From a virus, in the IMG/VR virus record IMGVR_UViG_3300025030_000169, positions 1 to 47,422 of that record: a stretch of 47,422 nucleotides of DNA, one strand, 5' to 3'. The translations under genes and the position numbers were made by a program. The notes under the pieces are model-generated. The model was not told the DNA's origin and did not search any database. It was given only the letters and a program-made list of their open reading frames with translations. Numbering within the stretch: the first letter of the stretch is position 1; every line of letters starts with the position of its first letter. Below, piece after piece: positions 15,237-24,880 of the stretch.

Positions 15237-17389
15237 TACGCACCTCTCAATGATTCATAATCAACTTCTGCACCATTATGGAACAATCGCGTTTTTGTAA
15301 CACCGTCGAAATTATATCGTACTCGTAACTGCTTCTGATCCGGCGCGAGCAACACCTGTCCGACAAGCTGAGCCGTGCCGCCTACACTTAAATCAAGCAT
15401 CTCGACCATCGGCAACCCGGTTATTCTGTCAACTCGTCCTCCAAAAAAAACCGAGAAATTTGGCGCAAGACTGAACTTGTCTCCGAGGTGCCTGCTGATT
15501 TCCAGGCTCAATGCATCAGTGAAATGGGTAACGTAAAGCGAAAAAACCCTGCCCCATTTAGGGAACTCATATGGCACACCAACTTGAGTGTAAGATTTTG
15601 TAGCTGTATCAGACCAATCAAGTTCAGCAGAAGCAAATGACGGAGGAGGAACTGAAGGAAAATCAGGAAATGAGTCAGCAGCACCCATATTGCTATTATC
15701 AGTTATTCCTACATTAAACTCTATAATATATTGATTTCCAGGAGAGAAAGACCACTGCTCAAGAATGGTTGAATTTCCGTCGATATCAAACAGATTTAGC
15801 ACAAAGTTAACGGTTATCGAGACAGCAACGCTTTCTGATTCAGAACTTTCATCTACGTTAGCTGATATAATTCCTGCATTCCACGATAAGATAATAATAG
15901 CTTTAGGGCATGACCATACTATAAAGCATCCTTTAGATGTATATTCTCGAAAATTATCATATGAAGTTACTTCTGGAACACCTGGATATGTATATGTTTC
16001 TGAATAATTTCTTTCCGCAGTCGCTTGTGTTGACCACTCTCCTATTTTATTACCTGATAGGAAGTATTCTGCGATCGCGATTCCACTGAAAGTTTTCGTA
16101 TTTGACAGCACTCTTTCTAGTTCTTCAACAAACCCGCTTTCATCATATCTCCATGTCGATGTATAGTTTTGTTCATACTCTTCAGATGTTGAGTATTGAC
16201 AAGTCATACTAATATTAAATTCAGGATAATCCCGTATTGTCTCTACATTACCAAATGAATTAGCCTCTGAACTTGTTGAAGTAACTGCAATGTCTACGTA
16301 ATAATCAACATCATGTTCAGGCTCTTCCGGTTTGCCGGTTTCAATATATGTCTGTGTTCTGCTTCGCTCTGTTGTTGCTGTTGTAGATGCGGAAATATCC
16401 TGGTAAGTGGTAATTACCTCACTCAAGGCGCCGTTTTCAAGCCACACCGGGGAATACTTTATGCGTTTCTTTACGAACTGAAGATGTAAATCATTGTTAT
16501 TATCAAGATAGTATCCTCCCCAATCACCACATAATGCTACGCCATAGAACCCAGCCGTCTCATCCCATCTAAGTGCGAGCATGTCGTAATAACCGGCAAT
16601 AGTGAACGAGGAAACAACTGTTTTAATTATTGGCGTTTTCAGCTCTAATGATCTCGGACATATCATGTACGCATAAACAGGAACGGTGAGCGTTACAGAT
16701 AGGTCGTTTACATTTCTGCTTGACGCAAATTCTATGGGGAAAAAGAATCTATAAGCGTACCCTCTGATAATCCTGATAGGCCAACTGGTTTGCATGACAG
16801 AAGCGAGTTCAGAAAAGTTCGGTAGCATATACTCTTTAATCGACGTTACCTGATTCCCAACCACAACAGGAATAACCGTCCCGGTATTCGTCACAGTACC
16901 GCGAGGATTTCCATTGATATCTGGACTCACTGGGACGCACTTGGTATATCCAGTTGGTACACCATCAATGATCTCAGGCTCCTCGGTAAACCATGGCTCC
17001 CCATATGTGGCCCCTGATATTGGCAGTCCAGTAAGCATGAAGCAAGCTGCAGGTACAGGAGAAGAATGATACTGGCGGTCAAGCCCGATAATCAACCACC
17101 TGTTCGGATCATCAGTGATCATCGAATCAAGGACCAATACTCTATCTCCGACGCACAACCACATAGATGGAGGCTCAACCCCATCGGGGAGAAGACATCC
17201 GACACACGCCGAATCGATTTCAACCGAATTCGTTGCCGCCGCGAGTTCAGGATAAACTGGCCCTGACCATTGCACTGTCGCAGTCAGATGTCCTTCAGCT
17301 ATTGAAAGAACAAGCGCTCGGAAAACGCAGGCGTTGAAGAAGTTGAAAGAAACCCTTGGAGGATAGCAGGTGCTTTTGATATCGGTCAC
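15236..17389 (-). CDS. Large beta-rich tail protein (717 aa), unknown family
   Basis: A long Ser/Thr/Tyr-rich protein with alternating hydrophobic residues typical of beta-structured phage tail or fibre proteins, and Cys residues scattered near the N-terminus. It starts with GTG (17389), overlapping the upstream TGA as GTGA, 6 nt after AAGGAGGTG. The central DNA, about 15700-16850, is visibly richer in A+T and in NNA/NNT codons than the genes on either side, which suggests a host-range region exchanged by recombination. No enzymatic motif is seen. Fibre, tail-hub or receptor-contact roles are possible. Confidence 0.72.
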   Translation of the reverse strand: MTDIKSTCYPPRVSFNFFNACVFRALVLSIAEGHLTATVQWSGPVYPELAAATNSVEIDSACVGCLLPDGVEPPSMWLCVGDRVLVLDSMITDDPNRWLIIGLDRQYHSSPVPAACFMLTGLPISGATYGEPWFTEEPEIIDGVPTGYTKCVPVSPDINGNPRGTVTNTGTVIPVVVGNQVTSIKEYMLPNFSELASVMQTSWPIRIIRGYAYRFFFPIEFASSRNVNDLSVTLTVPVYAYMICPRSLELKTPIIKTVVSSFTIAGYYDMLALRWDETAGFYGVALCGDWGGYYLDNNNDLHLQFVKKRIKYSPVWLENGALSEVITTYQDISASTTATTERSRTQTYIETGKPEEPEHDVDYYVDIAVTSTSSEANSFGNVETIRDYPEFNISMTCQYSTSEEYEQNYTSTWRYDESGFVEELERVLSNTKTFSGIAIAEYFLSGNKIGEWSTQATAERNYSETYTYPGVPEVTSYDNFREYTSKGCFIVWSCPKAIIILSWNAGIISANVDESSESESVAVSITVNFVLNLFDIDGNSTILEQWSFSPGNQYIIEFNVGITDNSNMGAADSFPDFPSVPPPSFASAELDWSDTATKSYTQVGVPYEFPKWGRVFSLYVTHFTDALSLEISRHLGDKFSLAPNFSVFFGGRVDRITGLPMVEMLDLSVGGTAQLVGQVLLAPDQKQLRVRYNFDGVTKTRLFHNGAEVDYESLRGA

Positions 17390-17994
17390 CGCTGCACCTC
17401 CTTGAACTTCGATTCGGAGTGCGCCAAGTGGGATATCCTACAGCTGATCATTGAACACGCCTCACGGCTGGGGACCGTATAATCCCCCGTAAGCGGATCA
17501 GGCTCAAAGACCACGAGGACGAGTTGCCCTACCCTATACGGCCTCATCAGCATGGGCAGAACCCCGGAGAGCAGGACATACCGATACGTGCCTTCAAGAT
17601 TGCACACCTCAACGTCATACGTCCACGTGGGATCAAAATAGTCGTAGCAACCTCGCCTCTTCGGCCCGACGATCTGCCCGATTGCGAGATGACAGTTGCA
17701 GTAGCATTCCAGGTCCTTCCTCCTGGGTGCTCCGCCCCTGTGTGGAACGTGAATATGAACGTGCGACTCACCGAACGACGACCACACTTCAATTACAGAG
17801 CCATCTGACATTCTCCTTGTCTGGTGCTCCTGCTTGAACTTGTCGAGCCCCATCTTTTGAGCCCGGTCGATTTTTTTCTCAACGGAGATGAGCATGGAAC
17901 TTGCCCTACCAAGCAACATCTCACCGGCATGAATATTCCCGGTGATGTCCAACCTCCGAGGCACCTTCCGGAATCCGATCAGTTTCGTTGCCAT
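17386..17994 (-). CDS. Tail-module protein with Cys/His-rich patch (202 aa)
   Basis: The protein is basic and contains HVHIHVPHRGG followed by CYCNCH (about residues 80-105), a cluster of possible metal ligands. The remainder is mixed alpha/beta. ATG at 17994 overlaps the stop of the fibre-like gene (TAATG), and its own stop overlaps the next GTG start, so three tail genes form one coupled translation unit. No family recognised. A small tail connector or hub component is a guess from context. Confidence 0.68.
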   Translation of the reverse strand: MATKLIGFRKVPRRLDITGNIHAGEMLLGRASSMLISVEKKIDRAQKMGLDKFKQEHQTRRMSDGSVIEVWSSFGESHVHIHVPHRGGAPRRKDLECYCNCHLAIGQIVGPKRRGCYDYFDPTWTYDVEVCNLEGTYRYVLLSGVLPMLMRPYRVGQLVLVVFEPDPLTGDYTVPSREACSMISCRISHLAHSESKFKEVQR

Positions 17995-19286
17995 TAATGC
18001 ACCTGGTTACGGATATACCGGAGAGCGCTGGGCAAAACTGGAGAACTGTCATCCTTGAACCTGCAAACGAAAGAGGGAATTTCTGCAACCATCGAAATTC
18101 CTTGATCAACCTCATCTTCCGCTTCGGCAAACGACCCTCTAAATCTTGGCAACCTCCCTGAAAAAGAGAAGCTATATCCGGCATTGCCGGAGAATTCAGC
18201 CGAGAATGCCGGAAGTGTGGCCACCATTGAGAAGAACTGCTCGCCGCCGATCTCTGCAGAAACTTTGAATTTAGGAAGAGTGGCGAGCATGTCGAACTTC
18301 GATGAAGTTCGTATGCTGCCGGTTACAGAAAATGCCGGAAGTTGAGCATCAATTATCGCGCCGGCTTCAAACCCTGCGGTAAACTTTGGGAGTTCTGCAG
18401 TTATCCGATTTGTTGAATCACGAATGTATCCATAACCGACAAAAGACGGCATAACTGCCGTGGCTATAATATCATAAGACCTTATAACTGCATTGAATGC
18501 GGGGATGTCTGCGTCTAAAGTTGTGCCAAATCCTGCATCTGCGACAAAAGAAGGAAGTTCTCCGGAAACTGCGGCACCAAATGCAGAATAGCCGTTGAAC
18601 GATGGTAATGATCCATCTACGAGCCCACCAAAATCGACGTTACCCGTAAATGATGGAATGGTTGCATCGAGAGAAATGAAACTTGTTATGTGGATACTTG
18701 ACTCAAAAACTGGCAGGACAGCTACTGATTCAAGGCCAAACTCTAGGCTCGCCTCGAATCCTGGTATGACAGCATCGATAGCGATACTTGCAACTTCCTC
18801 TCTAAATCGTATCTCTTGAACAGCAACCCAATTGATCGATGTTCCGCTGGTCCACATCGTATTGATGATGACCAGGAGATATGGCGCATACTCGGAAGTT
18901 GAGAAATCTATCCAATCTGACCATGTATTGAATGCAGCATCGTTAACCTGATATGCTCCGATGTAAACTTCTTCACCGGCAAAAACTCCGGTTGCAGAAG
19001 CATAAACTTTGATATCTTTCGGAAAGTTTTCAGCTCCAGCATCGCCACGTCTGTTGAACTGGATTCCTGTTATCTGCTTGCTTGTGCCAAAATTCCACTT
19101 CAGCCAGCACCTATCAGATCCGTCAGGTCCATTACCTATAGACGATATCCAGCAATCAATACTGCCGCTCGACGATACACCATTAAACGCCTTCGCTGCA
19201 GTATATGAAGACGAGTAAATGCTTGACGCGGAGATCATTGCCTTGGCGGCAGTTGATCCATCGCTTTCAAAAACAACGATTGACAT
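17994..19286 (-). CDS. Fibre-like protein: discoidin-like domain plus 13 LPxF repeats (430 aa)
   Basis: Residues 1-165 resemble an F5/8 type C (discoidin, galactose-binding) beta-sandwich: AAKAFNGV, then CWLKWNFG, then ITGIQFNRRGD and DIKVYAS, in the usual order. Residues about 170-415 are 13 degenerate repeats of roughly 19-22 residues built around Asp/Ala-x-hydrophobic-Pro-x-Phe (DATIPSF, GSLPSF, GELPSF, DADIPAF, AELPKF, AQLPAF, ATLPKF and others). A carbohydrate-binding head with a repetitive beta shaft fits a receptor-binding tail fibre. No strong Shine-Dalgarno precedes ATG 19286. The repeat family is not one I can name. Confidence 0.75.
   Translation of the reverse strand: MSIVVFESDGSTAAKAMISASSIYSSSYTAAKAFNGVSSSGSIDCWISSIGNGPDGSDRCWLKWNFGTSKQITGIQFNRRGDAGAENFPKDIKVYASATGVFAGEEVYIGAYQVNDAAFNTWSDWIDFSTSEYAPYLLVIINTMWTSGTSINWVAVQEIRFREEVASIAIDAVIPGFEASLEFGLESVAVLPVFESSIHITSFISLDATIPSFTGNVDFGGLVDGSLPSFNGYSAFGAAVSGELPSFVADAGFGTTLDADIPAFNAVIRSYDIIATAVMPSFVGYGYIRDSTNRITAELPKFTAGFEAGAIIDAQLPAFSVTGSIRTSSKFDMLATLPKFKVSAEIGGEQFFSMVATLPAFSAEFSGNAGYSFSFSGRLPRFRGSFAEAEDEVDQGISMVAEIPSFVCRFKDDSSPVLPSALRYIRNQVH
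18041..18779 (-). repeat. Coding array of about 13 diverged LPxF repeats
   Basis: Within the fibre-like gene the translated repeats share hydrophobic-Pro-x-Phe at intervals of about 19-22 residues, with a Gly/Phe position half-way. DNA identity between copies is low, so this is an old, selected protein repeat and not a recent DNA duplication. Confidence 0.8.
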
Positions 19287-19305
19287 ATCAGGTTATCCGG
19301 TCCCT

Positions 19306-19773
19306 TTACGCCGGGAACTGCACAGATCCGACGTCTATGGTCCTGGTCTCGCCAGTCAGCACATTGGGGTTCGGCATGATAAATGTGGCTCCAGACGCTG
19401 CGACCGTCCCATCAAACCTTCTAGCCACAGCACTTGCCCCGGTGATTTTGGCGTTGTCGTAAACCCTGGCGAACTGCACCAAGCCATCTGCCAATATCAC
19501 GCAGGACCATATCTCAGCAGGGTTTTTCACAACCTTACCATCGCTGTCCAACACCCAACTCAAACCATTATCTGGTTGACCAGGTGTAAAAGCCCCTGAG
19601 TTTTGCGTCACAAGCCCTAAAAGCGTAAATCCCGATTCGTCTGCATCTGCGTCTGCAGGCTGCGCCCCGCCTCCAAACAGCCCAACTACGCAATCGTTGT
19701 ACATATCGCCGAACGATTCGCCGCCCGGCTTCATCATGTCATTTCTACATCCTGTCGAAAATTTAAGCGGCAT
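19306..19773 (-). CDS. Small structural protein, unknown (155 aa)
   Basis: ATG at 19773 follows AGGAGGA by 3-4 nt. The protein has Gly/Ala/Asp-rich segments (GLFGGGAQPADADADESG) between beta-like stretches and ends in a compact beta region. It lies between the beta-rich stopper/tail protein and the discoidin-repeat protein, so a short tail or fibre-base role is likely by position only. No family recognised. Confidence 0.65.
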   Translation of the reverse strand: MPLKFSTGCRNDMMKPGGESFGDMYNDCVVGLFGGGAQPADADADESGFTLLGLVTQNSGAFTPGQPDNGLSWVLDSDGKVVKNPAEIWSCVILADGLVQFARVYDNAKITGASAVARRFDGTVAASGATFIMPNPNVLTGETRTIDVGSVQFPA

Positions 19774-19785
19774 AACATCCTCCTG

Positions 19786-21171
19786 TTAGCCCCTGCCGAG
19801 GGCTTGATTGATTGGTAGAACTGAGAACTGGTTAATAGTGCAATCTGCCCCGTCGACGTTCTGAATCTTGAACTTCCAGTAGCGCCCATCATGCTTTGCG
19901 CCACTGGAAAGACGACTGGCAAAAGATTTTCGTATAGTCTGGCGGCCGGTCTTTGAATTCTCTGTAAAGATCTGCATGCCGGCGACATCATCCGCATACG
20001 GGGTCACGGCAAACGATCCTTGTGAATTGGTGCCAAGGTAGAACCGCCGCATGCTCTTCACCCCCTTGTAGCCGAAATCCGTCGTCAGCGTCTCGATATC
20101 CATATCGATGTCGACGCCGTTGTAATCGTCACCGCCGAGAAGGTAGATTCCCGAATCGCTGCAGGCCAGGAACTCATCGCCTCTTCGACAGAAGCTGTTG
20201 AACGGGAAATGGCTACGGTTGGTGGTTGCTTTGCCGCGCAGCTCTCCGACGGTTAGAGCCGTTTGAGTGCAGAACGAATCGTCAAGAGTGGCAATCAGAT
20301 CATACCCCCGCAGTAGCGCGGCCCCGCGACTTCCCGACGATGGATATGCCACCCGATCTTTCGTGATATTGATAAAGATTCCGCCAGGCGCCCCGAGTCC
20401 TATCCCTTCACGGCTCAACCACAAGGAGCACAATCCAGGGGAGGAAAGTCCAATCTCTAGCGCTTCAACCTTCTCTGTGGCCACGCCCCATTCGATGGCC
20501 GGATAATTGGCTACCTGCTTCGGTGCCATATCATCCAGGCAACTGCCGGCGAGGAACCAAGTAGTCTTCTCGTCGCTGACGAAGAGCCCGCCGTCTACCG
20601 ACAGAACCATGATAATTCTGCCGGCAAGAGAGAAAGCCTTACTGCAATCCCATAGCCCGAAGTCACCCAACTCGGACTCGAACAGCGAATTGCCGATAGC
20701 TCCGAACATCCGGCCGGCATGAATGGCAATCTTCTCGAAGTTTGGGATGGTAGGCTCGAAAAAACGTGTAGTTGTAGGCCCGTTGTAGGTGCCGACATTC
20801 CAGACATACGACAGGGCATCCCTTACTATTCCCTTGTCAGCGCCATTGACGTAATAGGTCTCGTTGCCGTATTGCTGGTAGCAGATGCGGTCACCGGTCA
20901 TGCCAGACCGTATTCCTGACAAGGTGTTGTCAGGTGCAACCTGGTGAAGCGATGTGCCTTGAGCAACCAGGCAAATACCGTCATCACGAAAAATGCTATG
21001 GCCGTCAGTCAGAGCCCTGACCAGTCCATAACCATCAGCCCTGGCGATCCTCTTGCCTTCGGTGATAACAGCATTGACCGCATACGCAAGGTCATGTTTC
21101 CCCATTTCCGCCGGATCAACGGCGGTGTTGAGGCCTAGGCAAACGTCTATGATGTCGATAGGATCGCTCAT
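19786..21171 (-). CDS. Beta-rich tail/DNA-stabilisation-like protein (461 aa)
   Basis: The start is set at ATG 21171, just after the upstream TAA; an in-frame start at 21192 would extend into the adaptor gene. The sequence is a series of beta-strand-like units with repeated aromatic and Gly turns (for example GRMFGAIGNSLFES, GLCSLWLSREGIGLG), consistent with a propeller-like tail protein. Its place, directly after the head-tail adaptor, matches the P22 gp10 packaged-DNA stabilisation or tail-hub position. The function is assigned from order and general fold, not from a clear homologue. Confidence 0.68.
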   Translation of the reverse strand: MSDPIDIIDVCLGLNTAVDPAEMGKHDLAYAVNAVITEGKRIARADGYGLVRALTDGHSIFRDDGICLVAQGTSLHQVAPDNTLSGIRSGMTGDRICYQQYGNETYYVNGADKGIVRDALSYVWNVGTYNGPTTTRFFEPTIPNFEKIAIHAGRMFGAIGNSLFESELGDFGLWDCSKAFSLAGRIIMVLSVDGGLFVSDEKTTWFLAGSCLDDMAPKQVANYPAIEWGVATEKVEALEIGLSSPGLCSLWLSREGIGLGAPGGIFINITKDRVAYPSSGSRGAALLRGYDLIATLDDSFCTQTALTVGELRGKATTNRSHFPFNSFCRRGDEFLACSDSGIYLLGGDDYNGVDIDMDIETLTTDFGYKGVKSMRRFYLGTNSQGSFAVTPYADDVAGMQIFTENSKTGRQTIRKSFASRLSSGAKHDGRYWKFKIQNVDGADCTINQFSVLPINQALGRG

Positions 21172-21173
21172 CT

Positions 21174-21836
21174 TTACCGTGCCCCCAGCCAACCGAGATT
21201 CGATGACGGCCTTTTCGGGTACACCTCACCATGCTCCTTGCAGTACACATCTAGGATGGCAATTTTTTCCTTCAGCATCTCATCATGTGCAATGGTGTTG
21301 GCCTTTGGCCCCTCCATGCGATCTTCGATCCTGTTGAAAATTTTAACGCAGGCGTCATGGATTATTGCCCAATCGAAATCATCATTTCCATAAGCACCGT
21401 CTGGATTGGTTACCTCTGGCAAGAAAACCATATCGACCGGAAGACGATAGAAATACAGCTCAATGTCAGTAGCTGCAGCCGGAATCTTTTGATAAATCAG
21501 TATCCCTTTTTTGATGGCCACGGCTGCAACATCTCCAGAGTCTGTGCTCAATCCTTCGCGCGCCATGGACATTGATACGACATCCTTGAAAATCTCTATG
21601 TCTTTTCCAGCAACACGTGCATGGAAAAGGTTTTTATGAAAAGTGTCCGGGAGGTTTACTTCTATCCCGGCACCGGTTGTGACGGTATCGAATCCGTCTT
21701 TCAGATCGGGAAGGAGAAGAAGGTCTGCTATTCTCCGCTGAGAACGGTTAATCCTTTTCAAGATATCTGCAGGATCCTCGTAGCTAGGATCATCGACTAT
21801 ATCTATGACCTCTTGGCACAACTCCTCAGCGTTCAT
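21174..21836 (-). CDS. Head-tail adaptor-like protein (220 aa)
   Basis: The N-terminus MNAEELCQEVIDIVDDPSYE followed by ILKRINRSQRRIADLL is a typical opening of short phage adaptor proteins that attach below the portal (P22 gp4/gp6-like, DUF6682-type), and a Tyr/Phe-rich beta middle is followed by a C-terminal helix. ATG 21836 follows GGGAGAG. The position after coat genes and before tail proteins fits. The exact family needs a profile search. Confidence 0.62.
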   Translation of the reverse strand: MNAEELCQEVIDIVDDPSYEDPADILKRINRSQRRIADLLLLPDLKDGFDTVTTGAGIEVNLPDTFHKNLFHARVAGKDIEIFKDVVSMSMAREGLSTDSGDVAAVAIKKGILIYQKIPAAATDIELYFYRLPVDMVFLPEVTNPDGAYGNDDFDWAIIHDACVKIFNRIEDRMEGPKANTIAHDEMLKEKIAILDVYCKEHGEVYPKRPSSNLGWLGAR

Positions 21837-21839
21837 GCT

Positions 21840-22037
21840 TTACTCTCCCTTTACCCAACCGAAAAGTTCCTTGGCGTTCTTCATGATTTCTTCGAACTGT
21901 GCCTTGGGAGTGACGGTGTCGGCGGACATGGTTGTAGAACATCCGCAGTTTATGGATGCTGTCCTCAGTGCCGCTTCGAAACAACCGAGACGGATCTCCT
22001 GCTGTTTCAACTTCAAAACCTCTATTTCAAGGTTCAT
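21840..22037 (-). CDS. Small protein after the coat genes (65 aa)
   Basis: ATG 22037 is chosen because GAGGA lies 7 nt upstream; a GTG at 22064 is also in frame. The N-terminal half is helical (LEIEVLKLKQQEIRLGCFEA), the middle holds CGCSTT, and the end is charged. Its stop is 3 nt before the adaptor start. Function unknown; a head-completion or assembly accessory is possible. Confidence 0.55.
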   Translation of the reverse strand: MNLEIEVLKLKQQEIRLGCFEAALRTASINCGCSTTMSADTVTPKAQFEEIMKNAKELFGWVKGE

Positions 22038-22099
22038 ACGATTATCCTCGAAGCGCACGGCCACGAAGAGCCGTGCGCTGTTTGAATTACCGGCCAGAA

Positions 22100-22522
22100 T
22101 CAGCCGGAAGTAGCAACCGACTCAACCAAGATCGTCACCTTTTTCCCGGCGTTCGCTATGTTGTTGTCGTTTATGACCATTACCAGGTCATGTTTTTCGG
22201 CAACTTCCAAGGGCAGAGCGAGCGCCTCGATATCCTGGGAAGCCACGATGTCATGAGCCGCACCGAACTTATCAGGATCATCCGTCCCGCCATCTTCCCG
22301 GCTGATATAACCAAGGTCGATATCCGATCCAGCATTGAAAGCGGCGTCCGCGATAATCCGCATGCGCCAGTAGGTGTTGTACTCACTCTTCTTGCGAAGT
22401 TTCACCACGGTTCCATCGGCTTCGGCACCGGTGAAGGTGTACTCCAGTTTCTCATAGTTTACGTTGCCACAATGTGACTGATGAGCCAGGTCTTTGTAGC
22501 ATGCTGCTTCGATAGTAGGCAT
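22100..22522 (-). CDS. Small beta-rich head-associated protein (140 aa)
   Basis: GGAGG lies 5 nt before ATG 22522; a TTG 12 nt upstream overlaps the ribosome site and is rejected. The sequence is mostly beta with acidic loops (DLGYISREDGGTDDPDKFG) and ends in VTILVESVATSG. It follows the coat gene directly, a usual place for a head decoration protein, but no family is recognised. Confidence 0.65.
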   Translation of the reverse strand: MPTIEAACYKDLAHQSHCGNVNYEKLEYTFTGAEADGTVVKLRKKSEYNTYWRMRIIADAAFNAGSDIDLGYISREDGGTDDPDKFGAAHDIVASQDIEALALPLEVAEKHDLVMVINDNNIANAGKKVTILVESVATSG

Positions 22523-22591
22523 GAAAACCTCCAAAAGTTTTAATCAGTTACAAGGGGGCAGAGAAATGCTACCCCCTATTTGTCGAACTAT

Positions 22592-23809
22592 TTAGACCAC
22601 GGCCGCGTCGAACGCGCAGACGCCATAGTCGTTGATCCGGCCGGCAGAATCGGCGAAGCGGATCTTGGCCAATCCCATGATCCAGTCCATCCACTGACGC
22701 CACCAGGCTTTCTGGTTATAGAGCTCGCCGTCCATGAGGAAGTTCCCGAAGCCGCCGGGCAGGACCGAGCCGTAAGCCATAGCCAGGGCCTGGCCGCCGA
22801 GGATAATACCGCGCTCGACAGTCACACCGGCAGGAACGGTCTGGTTGTTCTCGGTGGCCGCGTCATCATTGGCACAAACCTTGACGGACTCTCCGGCCTG
22901 CCAGCCGATGGGCTTGTTGTAGCGCTTGAACAGGATGTTATCCTTCATAAACATCTCACCCTTGAACAGCGGGTGGTTGAACCCGTTGGTCCGTTTCAGG
23001 GCATTGGCGACCTGCAGTTGGAAATCGGTCGCGGCGCTCTCAAAGTTGGACCACATCTTGGGCGTGATGAAGGCGAGGTACATCGGATCGGTGCCCGGCT
23101 GAGTGTCGGAAGCACCAAGGCTTACCGGCTGCAGCGGGTGCGGCATCAACTCGATGGCCTCTTTGAACTTCCGGGTGTCATCCGGTCCGAAAGTATCGTT
23201 GGCGGTGATGGCGGTCAAGCCATCGGTGCCGGAGATGGACGATGCAGAACCACAGTAGAACTTGCGGTCGAAGGTCGGGGCCGTTACCGGGTTGACCATG
23301 ATCTTCGCGTAATCCGCATCGGTCGCAAGGGGCAGGATCCGGTCGGAAGAGACATAGGTGCCGCGGGCGCCGGCGAGCAGGTTGACTGCTACCTCGTCGG
23401 TCAGATCGCCGTGGTACTCGGTCAGGAGCGGCCGGCCGAGTTTCTTGAGGTTGTAGCCAACCTTCTGCTGCTCCATCATCAGCGGAACACGAACAGCCTT
23501 GTGGCACTGGTCGATCCTCATCTCGAACCGGGCAGAGCTCACATCCTCCTCATAGCCATCGCGCTTTTCGATGCCCATGGAGGGCTTGCCCGACAGTTTG
23601 TGGATGATGGTGACTGAGACCAGGTTGCCGTGAGACTTTGACAGGTCGTTGATCTGTACCACCGGAGCAGTCGGGGGAGTTTGAACCTTGCCATCCCGGG
23701 CGTCGATCATCGTCGGCGCACTGGCGGTCAGCAGGTTGGGGAGGGAGTGCTGCTTGTGGCACTCCGAGAAAATGATACGGTCAGCTAAATACTGTTTTGA
23801 ATCGGGCAT
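22592..23809 (-). CDS. Major capsid protein, N4-gp56/DUF4043-like (405 aa)
   Basis: The length and layout fit a coat protein of the N4 gp56/DUF4043 type: an N-terminal arm, SARFEMRIDQCHKAVRVPLM, then LLTEYHGDLTDEVAVNLLAG, and a late segment MYLAFITPKMWSNF followed by NHPLFKGEMFMKDNILFKRY, which resembles the family's conserved 'pick up the residue, load onto HK97 core' region. AGAGGA precedes ATG 23809. Neighbours are a scaffold-like gene upstream and small head genes downstream. Family assignment comes from recalled motif patterns; capsid function is strongly supported by context. Confidence 0.8.
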   Translation of the reverse strand: MPDSKQYLADRIIFSECHKQHSLPNLLTASAPTMIDARDGKVQTPPTAPVVQINDLSKSHGNLVSVTIIHKLSGKPSMGIEKRDGYEEDVSSARFEMRIDQCHKAVRVPLMMEQQKVGYNLKKLGRPLLTEYHGDLTDEVAVNLLAGARGTYVSSDRILPLATDADYAKIMVNPVTAPTFDRKFYCGSASSISGTDGLTAITANDTFGPDDTRKFKEAIELMPHPLQPVSLGASDTQPGTDPMYLAFITPKMWSNFESAATDFQLQVANALKRTNGFNHPLFKGEMFMKDNILFKRYNKPIGWQAGESVKVCANDDAATENNQTVPAGVTVERGIILGGQALAMAYGSVLPGGFGNFLMDGELYNQKAWWRQWMDWIMGLAKIRFADSAGRINDYGVCAFDAAVV

Positions 23810-23821
23810 AATATCCTCTAT

Positions 23822-24856
23822 TTAGATTCCCAATGCCTTGTCGATTTCGTCGCGGACCTTCTGCGGCTGGCTGTTATAGAATGCCATCTGCTTTGCCGGG
23901 TCCGTAATCGCTTCCATCTGCGACAGTGGGTCGTTTCCGTTGGACGGTATTGGAACACCACCTGCACCTGAGAGTGAGGGAGCCGGGGGTGCATTCCCGG
24001 CCTGCGCTCCAGGCTTGGTTGCGCCCTGCATAATATCGTTTTTCACCGATTCAACCACCTTGGCGAACCGGTCTGCATAGGGGAGTTTCGCGTATGCTGG
24101 ATCGGTAAGCATCTCGCCGTCCTTCGCGACAGCCCGCGACCAAAGGGCCGGGCTGTTCTCCTGCCAGTAGGAAAGCTCATCATTCGCTTCGATGGCTTTC
24201 AGTAATTCAGGATCAACTTCTTCAGTTCTGGTTTGCGCTGGTGGTTTAACGGCAGTTTCCGGTTGCCCGGTAGTGGCCGGTGCCGCTGGCTTGATCGCTT
24301 GCGCCTTCAAAATCTCGATCATGTCTGCCAGCTCGTCACCGAATTCCGTCCGGATCTCCTCCATCTTCTCGGGAGTGAATGCCGCAGCCGGATCTTTGAC
24401 GCTGCCGGGGAGCTTAATCCCCTTGTCCTGGATGGCGGTCTTGATGGCGGTCAGCTCATCTTTGAGCTGGTTCACCGTGCTTTCCAGTACATCGGCCTTG
24501 GCCGCTTTCGCCTGGGTCTCTTCGAGTTGCCGTTGAAGCTCTTTTTTCGCGTGACGTTCAGCCGCCCACTTACTCGGCGGCGCGATATGCTTCGTCAGGT
24601 CCTCGTCCTTGGCCGCAGGTGCGGCGGCTACTGGCTGTTCTCCAGGTGCGGCGGCAGCCGGTGCCGCCTGCTCTGCCGGGGTGGTTCCCGGTTCGGCCGG
24701 TGGCGTCGTTGACGCTTGTGGTGCCGCTGGCTCTTGGGGGGTCGGCGTTTGCGCGACCGCAGCCCCTGCCTCTTCGGCCACAAGCTGGTCTTCGAGTTCC
24801 CGCATCTGTTCGAGACTCATCTTGTTGATCTTTGCTGAACTGATATCTACTGCCAT
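23822..24856 (-). CDS. Scaffold-like assembly protein (344 aa)
   Basis: A highly charged, Ala/Pro/Glu-rich protein: disordered N-terminus (residues 30-85), a coiled coil (about 95-145), and a C-terminal region with KMEEIRTEFGDELADMI and the short helical end VRDEIDKALGI. It has no enzymatic motif. It lies between portal and coat, the normal place for the internal scaffold, with GGAGAG 7 nt before ATG 24856. The composition and position match capsid scaffolds such as P22 gp8. Confidence 0.78.
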   Translation of the reverse strand: MAVDISSAKINKMSLEQMRELEDQLVAEEAGAAVAQTPTPQEPAAPQASTTPPAEPGTTPAEQAAPAAAAPGEQPVAAAPAAKDEDLTKHIAPPSKWAAERHAKKELQRQLEETQAKAAKADVLESTVNQLKDELTAIKTAIQDKGIKLPGSVKDPAAAFTPEKMEEIRTEFGDELADMIEILKAQAIKPAAPATTGQPETAVKPPAQTRTEEVDPELLKAIEANDELSYWQENSPALWSRAVAKDGEMLTDPAYAKLPYADRFAKVVESVKNDIMQGATKPGAQAGNAPPAPSLSGAGGVPIPSNGNDPLSQMEAITDPAKQMAFYNSQPQKVRDEIDKALGI

Positions 24857-24880
24857 TTGAAACTCTCCTTTCTTGCGTTT

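Noticed and set aside
22580-23617. Plus-strand ORF of 345 codons
   Set aside because: Antisense to the major capsid gene, which has strong motifs and a good ribosome site.
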